Source: Aradus depressus
Lineage: Eukaryota; Arthropoda; Insecta; Hemiptera; Aradidae
Direction: 5' to 3'
Assembly: GCA_963662175.1 (NCBI GenBank)
Contig: OY759215.1
Location: 10,591,079 to 10,655,078, forward strand
Length of the DNA stretch: 64,000 nucleotides
The position numbers and the translations under genes were made by a program. The notes under the pieces are model-generated. The model was not told the DNA's origin. It saw nothing but the letters and a program-made list of their open reading frames with translations, and did no database searches. Positions 8,574 to 19,959 of the stretch are shown here, piece after piece; the stretch's first letter is position 1, and each line of letters opens with the position of its first letter.

Positions 8574-11500
8574 TAGCAGTAATGCCCGGCGTTGCTCGGG
8601 GAACTTTGACTTTTCACCTAATATCTCTCATTCGAATCCAATTCAATTCTTCGACAGTACATTCATGATGTTATAATTCTCAATTATTCATATGGAATAA
8701 GCCTTATAGTACTTCAACGGCAGACACCACAGGAAAACACACACACGAAACAATAACATCAGATTAAAACATAAAACGAACAAAAGAAAGAAGTTTAAAT
8801 AGCCTTCAAAGAAAACGAATATTGAGGAGCACAAAAACGTGTTGTTCACCATACGGTAGTTGGCCACGTCATCCTAAACAAATATTAAAACTAAAAACCG
8901 TTTAAAAGCGAGAAATTTGAAGAATGGAGTCTACCGAGCTCAGGATCGCCACTTAGAAATCTAGCTGAGGCACTTAGGTCAGATGTTTTGATCGGGAAGA
9001 TAAAAATAAATTTGAGCACGTCGTCCTTCGGATTGGGTTTTAAGCTATGATCGAGGGCCTTTTTGTATGTCAGGTACTGGATAATGAGTCGTATGTTATG
9101 TATCTAAACCTGGGTAGCTGAAATTTCATTTACGTTAAAAATAACTTGAGCACGTCGTCCTTCGGATTGGGCTTTAAGCTATGATCGAGGGCCTTTTTGT
9201 ATGTCAGGTACTGGATAATGAGTCGTATGTTATGTATCTAAACCTGGGTAGCTGAAATTTCACTTAGGTTAAAAGTAACCTTGAGCACGTCGTCTTTCGG
9301 ATGGGACTTTCCCGATATATCTGAATCTATCAGTTTTAACAAATATTAAATCTATAAACCTTAAAAAGCAGGAAATTTGAAGAATTGTATTTAGCGCGAC
9401 TTTTTTCGAAAAACATTTTTATTTCAATTTTTGTGAAGGATTCAGATATCCCGGTTGTTCATCAGTTTTAACAAATATTAAATGTAAAAACCGTTTAAAA
9501 GCGAGAAATTTGAAGAATGGAGTCTACCGAGCTCAGGATCGCCACTTAGAAATCTAGCCAAGGCACTTAGCTCAGATGTTTTAATCGGGAAAATAAAAAT
9601 AAATTTGAGCACGTCGTCCTTCGGATTGGGCTTTAAGCTATGATCGAGGGCCTTTTCCTATTTCAGGTACTCGATAATGAGTCGTATGTTATGTATCTGA
9701 ACCTGGGTAGCTGAAATTTCAGTTAGATTGAAAAAACCTTGAGCACGTCGTCCTTCGGATGGGACTTTCCCGATATATCTGAATCTGTCAATCAGTTTTA
9801 ACTAATATTGAGCCTATAAACCGCTAAAAAGCTAGAAATTTGAAGAATGGTATTACCCCGACTTTTTTCGAAAAACATTTGTATTTCAATTTTTGTGTAG
9901 GATTCAGATATCCCGGTTGTTCATCAGTTTTAACAAACATTAAATCTAAAAACCGTTTAAAAGCTAGACATTTGAAGAATGGAGTTTACCGAGCTCAGGA
10001 TCGCCACTTAGAAATCTAGCCAAGGCACTTAGGTCAGATGTTTTAATCGAGAGGATAAAAATAAATTTGAGCACGTCGTCCTTCGGATTGGACTTTAGGC
10101 TATGATCGAGGGTCTTTTTGTATGTCAGGTGCTCGATAATGAGTCGTATGTTATGTAACTAAACCTAGGTAGCTAAAATTTCACTTAGGTACAAAAAACC
10201 TTGAGCACGTCGTCCTTCGGATGGGACTTTCCCGATATATCTGAATCTGTTTATCAGTTTTAACAAATCTTATATCTATAAACCGTTAAAAAGCAGGAAA
10301 TTTGAAGAATGGTATTTAGCCCGACTTTTTCCGAAAAACATTTTTATTTCGATTTTTGTGTAGGATTCAGATATCCCGGTTGTTCATCAGTTTTAACAAA
10401 TATTAAATCTAAAAACCGTTTAAAAGCTAGAAATTTGAAGAATGGAATCTACCGAGCTCAGGATCGCCATTTAGAAATCTAGCCAAGTCACTTAGCTCAG
10501 ATGTTTTAATCGGGAAGATAAAAATTAATTTGAGCACGTCGTCCTTCGGATTGGGCTTTAAGCTATGATCGAGGGCTTTTTCGTATGTCAGGTATTCGAT
10601 AATGAGTCGTATGTATGTATCTAAACCTGGGTAGTTGAAATTTCATTCACGTTAATAATAACTTGAGCACGTCGTCCTTCGGATTGGACTTTAAGTTATG
10701 ATCGAGGGCCTTTTCGTATGTCAGGTACTCGATAATAAGTCGTATGTTATGTATCTAAACCTGGGTAGTTGAAAATTCATTTACGTTAATAATAACTTGA
10801 GCACGTCGTCCTTCGGATTGAACTTCAAGCTATGATCGAGGGCCTTTTTGTATGTCAGGTACTGGATAATGAGTCGTATATTATGTATCTAAACCTGGGT
10901 AGCTGAAATTTCACTTAGGTTAAAAATAACCTTGAGCACGTCGTCTTTCGGATGGGACTTTCCCGATATATCTGAATCTATCAGTTTTAACAAATATTAA
11001 ATCTATAAACCTTTAAAAAGCAGGAAATTTGAAGAATGGTATTCAGCGCGACTTTTTTCGAAAAACATTTTCATTTCATTTTTTGTGTAGGATGCAGATA
11101 TCCCGGTTGTTCATCAGTTTTAACAAATATTAAATCTAAAAACCGTTTAAAAGCTAGAAATTTGAAGAATGGAGTTTACCGAGCTCAGGATCGCCATTTA
11201 GAAATTTAGCCAAGTCACTTAGGTCAGATGTTTTAATCGGGAAGAAAAAAATAAATTTGAGCACGTCATCCTTCGGATTGGGCTTTAAGCTATGATCGAG
11301 GGCTTTTTCGTATGTCAGGTATTCGATAATGAGTCGTATGTATGTATCTAAACCTGGGTAGTTGAAATTTCATTTACGTTAATAATAACTTGAGCACGTC
11401 GTCCTTCGGATTGGACTTTAAGTTATGATCGAGGGCCTTTTCGTATGTCAGGTACTCGATAATGAGTCGTATGTTATGTATCTAAACCTGGGTAGTTGAA

Positions 11501-12445
11501 ATTTCATTTACGTTAATAATAACTTGAGCACGTCGTCCTTCGGATTGGACTTCAAGCTATGATCGAGGGCCTTTTTGTATGTCAGGTACTGGATAATGAG
11601 TCGTATGTTATGTATCTAAACCTGGGTAGCTGAAATTTTACTTAGGTTAAAAATAACCTTGAGCACGTCGTCTTTCGGATGGGACTTTCCCGATATATCT
11701 GAATCTATCAGTTTTAACAAATATTAAATCTATAAACCTTTAAAAAGCAGGAAATTTGAAGAATGGTATTCAGCGCGACTTTTTTCGAAAAACATTTTTA
11801 TTTCATTTTTTGTGTAGGATTCAGATATCCCGGTTGTTCATCAGTTTTAACACATATTAAATCTAAAAACCGTTTAAAAGCTAGAAATTTGAAGAATGGA
11901 GTTTACCGAGCTCAGGATCGCCATTTAGAAATTTAGCCAAGTCACTTAGATCAGATGTTTTAATCGGGAAGATAAAAATAAATTTGAGCACGTCATCCTT
12001 CGGATTGGGCTTTAAGCTATGATCGAGGGCTTTTTCATATGTCAGGTATTCGATAATGAGTCGTATGTATGTATCTAAACCTGGGTAGTTGAAATTTCAG
12101 TTAGGTTAAAAATAACTTGAGCACGTCGTCCTTCGGATGGGACTTTCCCGATATATCTGAATCTGTCTATCAGTTTTAACTAATATTAAGCCTATAAACC
12201 GCTAAAGAGCGAGGATCTTGAAGAATGGTATTTAGCCCGACTTTTTTCGAAAAACATTTTTATTTCCATTTTTGTGTAGGATTCACATATCCCGGTTGTT
12301 CATCAGTTTTAACAAATATTGAATGTAAAAACCGTTTAAAAGCTAGAAATTTGAAGAATGGAGTTTACCGAGCTCAGGATCGTCATTTAGAAATCTAGCC
12401 AAGTCACTTAGGTCAGATGTTTTAATTAGGAAGATAAAAATAAAT

Positions 12446-12753
12446 TTGAGCACGTCGTCCTTCGGATGGGACTTTCCCGATACATCTGAATCTTTCTTTG
12501 GTTGACCATCTTCGTTTCTGGATGCTACCTATCTACCAACATAGCTGTATGAATTTGTTTTTCAGAAAATCTGTCAAAACGGTACCTCAAAGCCCCACTT
12601 ATATCCCACATTACTTCCTTGATAATTTTAGTTAGAACCAAACGGTAATTAATTTTATCATACATATGGAGTCTATTGAGCTCAGGATCGCCACTTAGAC
12701 ATCTAGCCAAGGCACGTAGGTCAGATGTTTTGATCGAGAAGACAAAAATAAAT
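12446..12753. repeat. C-type monomer of the array (first copy)
   Basis: Starts like the other monomers but at about 12492 switches to a unique block: 'ggttgaccatcttcgtttc', then 'ccaacatagctgtatgaat' and 'aaccaaacggtaatt'. It returns to array sequence at about 12668 ('tattgagctcaggatcgcc'). The same block occurs at 16299-16475, and its first half marks the boundary to the 66-bp repeats at 241-300 and 17080-17107. The minus strand is open for 78 codons here (12525-12761). I do not recognise the encoded peptide. Confidence 0.8.
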
Positions 12754-15700
12754 TTGAGCACGTCATCCTTCGGATTGGGCTTTAAGCTATGATCGAGGGC
12801 TTTTTCGTATGTCAGGTATTCGATAATGAGTCGTATGTATGTATCTAAACCTGGGTAGTTGAAATTTCATTTACGTTAATAATAACTTGAGCACGTCGTC
12901 CTTCGGATTGGACTTTAAGTTATGATCGAGGGCCTTTTTGTATGTCAGGTACTGGATAATGAGTCGTATGTTATGTATCTAAACCTGGGTAGCTGAAATT
13001 TCACTTAGGTTAAAAATAACCTTGAGCACGTCGTCTTTCGGATGGGACTTTCCCGATATATCTGAATCTATCAGTTTTAACAAATATTAAATCTATAAAC
13101 CTTTAAAAAGCAGGAAATTTGAAGAATGGTATTCAGCGCGACTTTTTTCGAAAAACATTTTTATTTCATTTTTTGTGTAGGATTCAGATATCCCGGTTGT
13201 TCATCAGTTTTAACAAATATTAAATCTAAAAACCGTTTAAAAGCTAGAAATTTGAAGAATGGAGTTTACCGAGGTCAGGATCGCCATTTAGAAATTTAGC
13301 CAAGTCACTTAGGTCAGATGTTTTAATCGGGAAGATAAAAATAAATTTGAGCACGTCGTCCTTCGGATTGGGCTTTAAGCTATGATCGAGGGCCTTTTCG
13401 TATGCCTGGTACTTGATAATGAGTCGTATGTTATGTATATGAACCTGGGTAGTTGAAATTTCAGATAGGTTAAAAATAACTTGAGCACGTTGTCCTTCGG
13501 ATGGGACTTTCCCGATATATCTGAATCTGTCAATCAGTTTTAACTAATATTGAGCCTATAAACCGCTAAAAAGCTAGAAATTTGAAGAATGGTATTACCC
13601 CGACTTTTTTCGAAAAACATTTTTATTTCAATTTTTGTGTAGGATTCAGATATCCCGGTTGTTCATCAGTTTTAACAAATATGAAATGTAAAAACCGTTT
13701 AAAAGCGAGAAATTTGAGGAATGGAGTTTACCGAGCTCAGGATCGCCACTTAGAAATCTAGCCAAGGCACTTAGGTCAGATGTTTTAATCGGGAAGATAA
13801 AAATAAATTTGAGCACGTCGTCCTTCGGATTGGGCTTTAAGCTATGATCGAGGGCCTTTTCGTATGTCTGGTACTTGATAATGAGTCGTATGTTATGTAT
13901 ATGAACCTGGGTAGTTGAAATTTCAGTTAGGTTAAAAATAACTTGAGCACGTCGTCCTTCGGATGGGACTTTCCCGATATATCTGAATCTGTCTATCAGT
14001 TTTAACTAATATTAAGCCTATAAACCGCTAAAAAGCGAGGAATTTGAAGAATGGTATTTAGCCCGACTTTTTTCGAAAAACATTTTTATTTCAATTTTTG
14101 TGTAGGATTCACATATCCCGGTTGTTCATCAGTTTTAACAAATATGAAATGTAAAAACCGTTTAAAAGCGAGAAATTTGAAGAATGGAGTTTACCGAGCT
14201 CAGGATCGCCACTTAGAAATCTAGCCAAGGCACTTAGGTCAGATGTTTTAATCGGGGAGATAAAAATAAATTTGAGCACGTCGTCCTTCGGATTGGGCTT
14301 GAAGCTATGATCGAGGGCCTTTTCGTATGTCTGGTACTTGATAATGAGTCGTATGTTATGTATATGAACCTGGGTAGTTGAAATTTCAGATAGGTTAAAA
14401 ATAACTTTAGCACGTCGTCCTTCGGATGGGACTTTCCCGATATATCTGAATCTGTCTATCAGTTTTAACAAATATTAAATCTATAAACCGTTAAAAAGCA
14501 GGAAATTTGAAGAATGGTATTTAGCCCGACTTTTTTCCAAAAACATTTTTATTTCAATTTTTATGTAGGATTCAGATATCCCGGTTGTTCATCAGTTTTA
14601 ACAAATATTAAATGTAAAAACCGTTTAAAAGCGAGAAATTTGAAGAATGGAGTCTACCGAGCTCAGGATCGCCATTTAGAAATCTAGCCAAGGCACTTAG
14701 GTCAGATGTTTTGATCGAGAAGACAAAAATAAATTTGAGCACGTCATCCTTCGGATTGGGCTTTAAGCTATGATCGAGGGCTTTTTCGTATGTCAGGTAT
14801 TCGATAATGAGTCGTATGTATGTATCTAAACCTGGGTAGTTGAAATTTCATTTACGTTAATAATAACTTGAGCACGTCGTCCTTCGGATTGGACTTTAAG
14901 TTATGATCGAGGGCCTTTTTGTATGTCAGGTACTGGATAATGAGTCGTATGTTATGTATCTAAACCTGGGTAGCTGAAATTTCACTTAGGTTAAAAATAA
15001 CCTTGAGCACGTCGTCTTTCGGATGGGACTTTCCCGATATATCTGAATCTATCAGTTTTAACAAATATTAAATCTATAAACCTTTAAAAAGCAGGAAATT
15101 TGAAGAATGGTATTCAGCGCGACTTTTTTCGAAAAACATTTTTATTTCATTTTTTGTGTAGGATTCAGATATCCCGGTTGTTCATCAGTTTTAACAAATA
15201 TGAAATGTAAAAACCGTTTAAAAGCGAGAAATTTGAAGAATGGAGTTTACCGAGCTCAGGATCGCCACTTAGAAATCTAGCCAAGGCACTTAGGTCAGAT
15301 GTTTTAATCGGGAAGATAAAAATAAATTTGAGCACGTCGTCCTTCGGATTGGGCTTTAAGCTATGATCGAGGGCCTTTTCGTATGTCTGGTACTTGATAA
15401 TGAGTCGTATGTTATGTATATGAACCTGGGTAGTTGAAATTTCAGTTAGGTTAAAAATAACTTGAGCACGTCGTCCTTCGGATGGGACTTTCCCGATATA
15501 TCTGAATCTGTCTATCAGTTTTAACTAATATTAAGCCTATAAACCGCTAAAAAGCGAGGAATTTGAAGAATGGTATTTAGCCCGACTTTTTTCGAAAAAC
15601 ATTTTTATTTCAATTTTTGTGTAGGATTCACATATCCCGGTTGTTCATCAGTTTTAACAAATATGAAATGTAAAAACGTTTAAAAGCGAGAAATTTGAAG

Positions 15701-16252
15701 AATGGAGTTTACCGAGCTCAGGATCGCCACTTAGAAATCTAGCCAAGGCACTTAGGTCAGATGTTTTAATCGGGAAGATAAAAATAAATTTGAGCACGTC
15801 GTCCTTCGGATTGGGCTTTAAGCTATGATCGAGGGCCTTTTCGTATGTCTGGTACTTGATAATGAGTCGTATGTTATGTATATGAACCTGGGTAGTTGAA
15901 ATTTCAGATAGGTTAAAAATAACTTTAGCACGTCGTCCTTCGGATGGGACTTTCCCGATATATCTGAATCTGTCTATCAGTTTTAACAAATATTAAATCT
16001 ATAAACCGTTAAAAAGCAGGAAATTTGAAGAATGGTATTTAGCCCGACTTTTTTCCAAAAACATTTTTATTTCAATTTTTATGTAGGATTCAGATATCCC
16101 GGTTGTTCATCAGTTTTAACAAATATTAAATGTAAAAACCGTTTAAAAGCGAGAAATTTGAAGAATGGAGTCTACCGAGCTCAGGATCGCCATTTAGAAA
16201 TCTAGCCAAGGCACTTAGGTCAGATGTTTTAATCAGGAAGATAAAAATAAAT

Positions 16253-16560
16253 TTGAGCACGTCGTCCTTCGGATGGGACTTTCCCGATACATCTGAATCT
16301 TTCTTTGGTTGACCATCTTCGTTTCTGGATGCTACCTATCTACCAACATAGCTGTATGAATTTGTTTTTCAGAAAATCTGTCAAAACGGTACCTCAAAGC
16401 CCCACTTATATCCCACATTTCTTCCTTGATAATTTTAGTTAGAACCAAACGGTAATTTATTTTATCATACATATGGAGTCTATTGAGCTCAGGATCGCCA
16501 CTTAGAAATCTAGCCAAGGCACGTAGGTCAGATGTTTTGATCGAGAAGACAAAAATAAAT
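16253..16560. repeat. C-type monomer of the array (second copy)
   Basis: Nearly identical to 12446-12753 at an offset of 3807 bp, and followed by the same A-type monomer. The minus-strand frame (16332-16568) differs from its partner by only a few residues. This is a recent intra-array duplication. Confidence 0.8.
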
Positions 16561-17097
16561 TTGAGCACGTCGTCCTTCGGATTGGACTTTAGGCTATGAT
16601 CGACGGCTTTTTTGTGTGTCAGGTGCTCGATAATGAGTCGTATGTTATGTCACTAAACCTCGGTATCTATTATTTCACTTAGGTTCATTAAACCTTGAGC
16701 ACGTCGTCCTTCGGATGGGACTTTACCGATATATCTGAATCTGTCTATCAGTTTTAACAAATATTAAATCTATAAACCGTTAAAAAGCAGGAAATTTGAA
16801 GAATGGTATTTAGCCCGACTTTTTTCCAAAAACATTTTTATTTCAATTTTTATGTAGGATTCAGATATCCCGGTTGTTCATCAGTTTTAACAAATATTAA
16901 ATGTAAAAACCGTTTAAAAGCGAGAAATTTGAAGAATGGAGTTTACTGAGCTCAGGATCGCCATTTAGAAATCTAGCCAAGTCACTTAGGTCAGATGTTT
17001 TAATCGGGAAGATAAAAATAAATTTGAGCCCGTCGTCCTTCGGATGGGACTTTCCCGATACATCTGAATCTTTCTTTGGTTGACCATCTTCGTTTCT

Positions 17098-17345
17098 GGA
17101 TGCTGCCTAAGAACGCCGGACACCTTAGATAGTATGAGCCTTGCAACTCCGTGCAACCAGGTATTAATAAGTTTTTAGGAACGCTGGGCAACACAGATAG
17201 CATGTATGTAGTTAGGAATGCTGGGCATCGCAGCTAGCATGTGCCTTGCAACAGAGGATGCCCTAGGTATTTTGTGCTTAAGAACGCTGGTGATAGCTAT
17301 TATTTACCGTGCAACGGTGGACCTCCTAGGTAATACATGCTTAGG
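17098..17345. repeat. Degenerate 66-bp repeats, about four copies
   Basis: Recognised by 'gcatgtgccttgcaacagag', 'taggaatgctgggcatcgc' and 'aggaacgctgggcaacaca', which match the 66-bp unit at 306-1110. The copies are strongly diverged and carry indels, unlike the near-identical copies in composite element 1. Confidence 0.75.
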
Positions 17346-17399
17346 AAACCCACCATATTAAAATTAGAGCTACGAGTATATCCCATCTTTAAGAAAGCT

Positions 17400-17990
17400 C
17401 CATGTGAGATTCATTCTGCATTTATGCACCCCCGCCCCTCCCGTCCAAAGGGTCACAGCCAATTTTTAAATATTGCTTTTGAAACTACCATTTAGGTATA
17501 TGTTTGCCCCCCCCCCCCCCATACCCCCCTCCCGTTGACAATTTTCAGACGTCACATATCCTTTTTTTGTTTTTGTCTATAATGAATACTACATTTGAAA
17601 TTCCATGACATTCCGATCATCCGTTAAAGACCTATCACTATCTTTATATGTAGGCCTACCCCCACAACCCCCCCTCCCGTTCAAAATTTTGAGATATCAC
17701 GTAGCGTATTTTTCAATTTGGCCTTTAAGAATACTACATGTCAAATTCCATGACACTCCGACCATCAGTTAATGACAGCACTATCTTTATATTTAGGCCT
17801 ACCCCCACAACCCCCCCCCCCCCCTCACTTTCACTATTGTGTGACGTCACACACCCTATTTTTTTATTTGGCCTTTAAAAAAATAACATATGAAATTCCA
17901 TGACATTCCGATCATCTGTTAATGACTTAGCACTACCTTTATATTTAGGCCCCCCTTACAACCCCTCCTACCGTTCCCTCCCCCACCCTC
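17400..17990. repeat. ~143-bp C-rich repeats, four to five copies
   Basis: Same unit as at 1138-2935. Examples are 'aatactacatttgaaattcc' near 17584, 'aatactacatgtcaaattcc' near 17730 and 'aacatatgaaattcc' near 17883, each followed by 'gatcatccgttaa' wording, poly-C and 'cccgttcaaaattttg'. Confidence 0.85.
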
Positions 17991-18143
17991 CAGTTGACCG
18001 CTAGGAACTCTCTTCATAAGAACCTTCCTCGGACTTCAACGAATATTTGAAAAAAAAAATTAGCCGAATTGGTCCAGCCGTTCTCGAGTTTTGCGCTTAG
18101 CAAAATTTAGTATTCATTTTTATTATAGATAAAAAAAAAAAAA

Positions 18144-18228
18144 AAACTATAATATGACCTAATTTCCCCCCACGCGGCGGACGGGTGTTGGCCTTCAAGG
18201 GCTAGTACACCAGAAAAAAAAAAAAAAG
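18144..18228 (+). mobile_element. Possible LINE 3' end with poly-A
   Basis: A short GC-rich segment ('acgcggcggacgggtgttgg') ends 'gctagtacaccag' followed by 14 A. The unique 3' piece plus poly-A directly before a SINE suggests a truncated non-LTR insertion. There is no protein evidence. Confidence 0.35.
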
Positions 18229-18229
18229 C

Positions 18230-18579
18230 AGAGGGCGCCGGTAGCTCAGTGGTATGTGTGCTTGACTTCTGAGCTCAAGATCGTGAGTTCGTAACCCGAC
18301 CGAGGCCCTTAGTTTATCTTATGTGGGAGGTAAAATAAACTGAAGGACGCCGTCTTTCGGATGGGACGTCAAGCGATGGTCCCGAGCCTGTACGACGTCA
18401 GGTACTCGTTAAAGACCCCTACCCTAGATGAATAAAAATTTAGAGTCGGCAAAATTTAGGACTCCCACAGTAGAGTATGGCTCATGTCCACCAGAATGAC
18501 GAAAGAGCGCTCTGGTAGTAGGAGATATGACCTCGTAGTTAAAGCCCAGGTATGAGTCATAAAACCTAACCTAACCTAA
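18230..18579 (+). mobile_element. tRNA-derived SINE (family S), full length
   Basis: This is the best plus-strand copy. The head is GGCGCCGGTAGCTCAGTGG with a good A box, and the B-box region is 'gagttcgtaaccc'. The body is 'gacgccgtctttcggatggg', 'cgacgtcaggtactcgtta', 'ggcaaaatttaggactccc'. The 3' end is 'gtatgagtcataaaacctaa' extended by ctaacctaat, that is, CCTAA pentamers. Its body from the 'cgtctttcgg' motif aligns with the A monomer of the 8.9-17.1 kb array. Confidence 0.93.
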
Positions 18580-18637
18580 TACCCACAGCTCATATCCCCA
18601 CCCATCCATGAACACAACTCCTCAGCAGGTCAAACAT

Positions 18638-18870
18638 TAGTTAGTTATTATGACTCATGCCCGGGCTTTAACTACGAGATCTCTCTGCTTTAATTACTAG
18701 AACGCCCTTTCGTCGCTCTGGTGGATTTGAGCCCGACTCTACTATGAGAATCTTAAGTTTTACCTATATATAGGTTTTATTCACCTAGGGTAGGGGCCTC
18801 TATTGAGTAACATAGCTTAACGTCCCATCCGAAGGACGGCGTGTTCAACGTTTCTTTACCTCCCGGATAA
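18638..18870 (-). mobile_element. SINE family S, tRNA head missing
   Basis: Runs from the 3' end ('ttagttattatgactcatgc') to 'tttacctcccggataa'. It lacks the tRNA-like head and joins a family H head at 18871. Confidence 0.85.
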
Positions 18871-19898
18871 AAAGTTGGTCGGTAAATCACCGGCAATGTA
18901 CTTCCTTAGAACGAATTAATAAATTAACATTTCAATCCCCCTCCAATATCAGTCGACCGTTTGCGCTAATATTCAAAAGTTGACTTACGTACGGTTTCCT
19001 AATTCCTCATACTAAATTTTGTGTAGATAAATTGATTACATTTCCAGTTCTCAGGGTTTTTGTGTTAAGCCCCCCTGATCTCTTTTCCCTTCTGCCAAAT
19101 CTGCTGAAAATTAGTATGTGTCGTTCTTATTGGATTTTGAATTCACATATGAAATTACGTGTCGATACATTTATTACATAATTATTAGCTTCTTAAATGT
19201 TGTGAAAGGAGCATATTATAAAAAAATAGGTTTTCAGTAAAAGCAGCTTCTCTTTTTTCTCCCAATTTATTGTAACATTTTTTTTTTTTTTATAACATTG
19301 TCAAACGTTTCGGGAATGCCCTCCCATCATCAATGACTAGAAAGAACAATTAACAAGTAAAATAGAAATGTGTATAAAAGTTATAACAATGTAAATCATT
19401 CATAATTAATATTTTAATGCTAAACCAACCTTTTTAAAACATTTTTTGTTAGATTGACTAACATGATTATTATTTGCATTTTTGAGTTAATCCTCTCCCT
19501 AATCCCCTATTTTCCTTTGACCGATTTGGCTGAAAACCAATGGGTGTTGTCTTTGTAGGGATTCACTCACATTTATAAAATTTCTTGTTGATTCATTCAT
19601 TCTATCGGCAGTTATTAAAGTTCTTATGTCAAGCCTTCCCCCTAATCCCCTCCTTTCCTTCGGTCGATTTGGCTGAAAAACAATAGGTGTCGTCGTTAGA
19701 GGGTTCTGGGTTTACATATAAAATTTCATGTCGATATATTCATTCTATCGGGAGTTATCGTGTTCACGGACACATATACAGACAGATTTTTTTTTTTTTT
19801 CATATTTGGAATCTACAGGTCGGAAAACATAAAATTTTGCATCGAATTTTGGACCGATTGTATTACTTTCTCTATAATTCGTTTAGCTGGTGAAGTAA
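18871..19898 (+). mobile_element. Family H element with about 280 bp of foreign sequence
   Basis: The head 'ggtcggtaaatcaccggc' plus 'aatgtacttccttag' is followed by body units to about 19195. Unrelated AT-rich sequence intervenes. From about 19485 there are two more body units ('aagccttccccctaatcccc', 'gatttggctgaaaaacaat'), the 'gttcacggacacatatac' segment and the tail 'tcgaattttggaccgat' ending 'tagctggtgaagtaaaa'. The repeated ~125-bp body unit is well seen here. Confidence 0.75.
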
Positions 19899-19901
19899 AA
19901 A

Positions 19902-19958
19902 CCTAAGGCCGGGTTTCGAACCAGTGATCTTGTGTTCAATAGGTTAGCAAGGTCAAGC
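19902..19958 (-). mobile_element. SINE family S, tRNA-head fragment
   Basis: The 'ggccgggtttcgaaccagtg' B-box region and part of the head are left directly after the family H tail. Only about 55 bp is recognisable. Confidence 0.6.
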
Positions 19959-19959
19959 A

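Larger units (their letters stand above)
8879..17097. repeat. 8.2-kb satellite-like array of ~135-bp (A), ~325-bp (B) and ~308-bp (C) monomers
   Basis: Monomers all start 'ttgagcacgtcgtccttcgg'. Starts read at 9012, 9146, 9281, 9605, 9739, 10067, 10201, 10530, 10663, 10797, 10932, 11257, 11390, 11524, 11659, 11984, 12117, 12446 and 12754 give A units of 133-135 bp and B units of 324-329 bp. B contains an internal near-duplicate ('cagttttaacaaatatta' to 'aatttgaagaatgg', twice). C units (12446 and 16253) replace part of B with a block starting 'ttctttggttgaccatc'. Blocks of several monomers are duplicated again, at offsets of 1518, 1983 and 3807 bp. A is homologous to the central body of SINE family S. 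No host gene is present. Minus-strand open frames are noted among the findings. Confidence 0.9.
8575..18130 (+). mobile_element. Composite tandem-repeat element, copy 2 (9.5 kb)
   Basis: The proposed left end is 'tagcagtaatgcccggcg' followed by 'ttgctcgggg', a motif like the 5' ends of arthropod non-LTR-derived repeats. A 300-bp unique segment (8600-8880) leads into an 8.2-kb array of 'ttgagcacg' monomers (8879-17097). Then come about four degenerate 66-bp units (17098-17345), about four or five ~143-bp C-rich units (17400-17990) and a tail with 'ggtccagccgttctcgag' ending tatagat at 18130. The order of modules equals that in copy 1 (1-2999). The last 70 bp are a different tail subtype from copy 1, so the two are relatives and not recent duplicates. 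Boundaries are inferred from motifs because no clean target duplication was found. Confidence 0.55.

Noticed and set aside
18230..18310. Functional tRNA gene
   Set aside because: The A and B boxes are those of a SINE head repeated about twenty times. No complete cloverleaf with acceptor stem could be drawn and the sequence continues into the SINE body.
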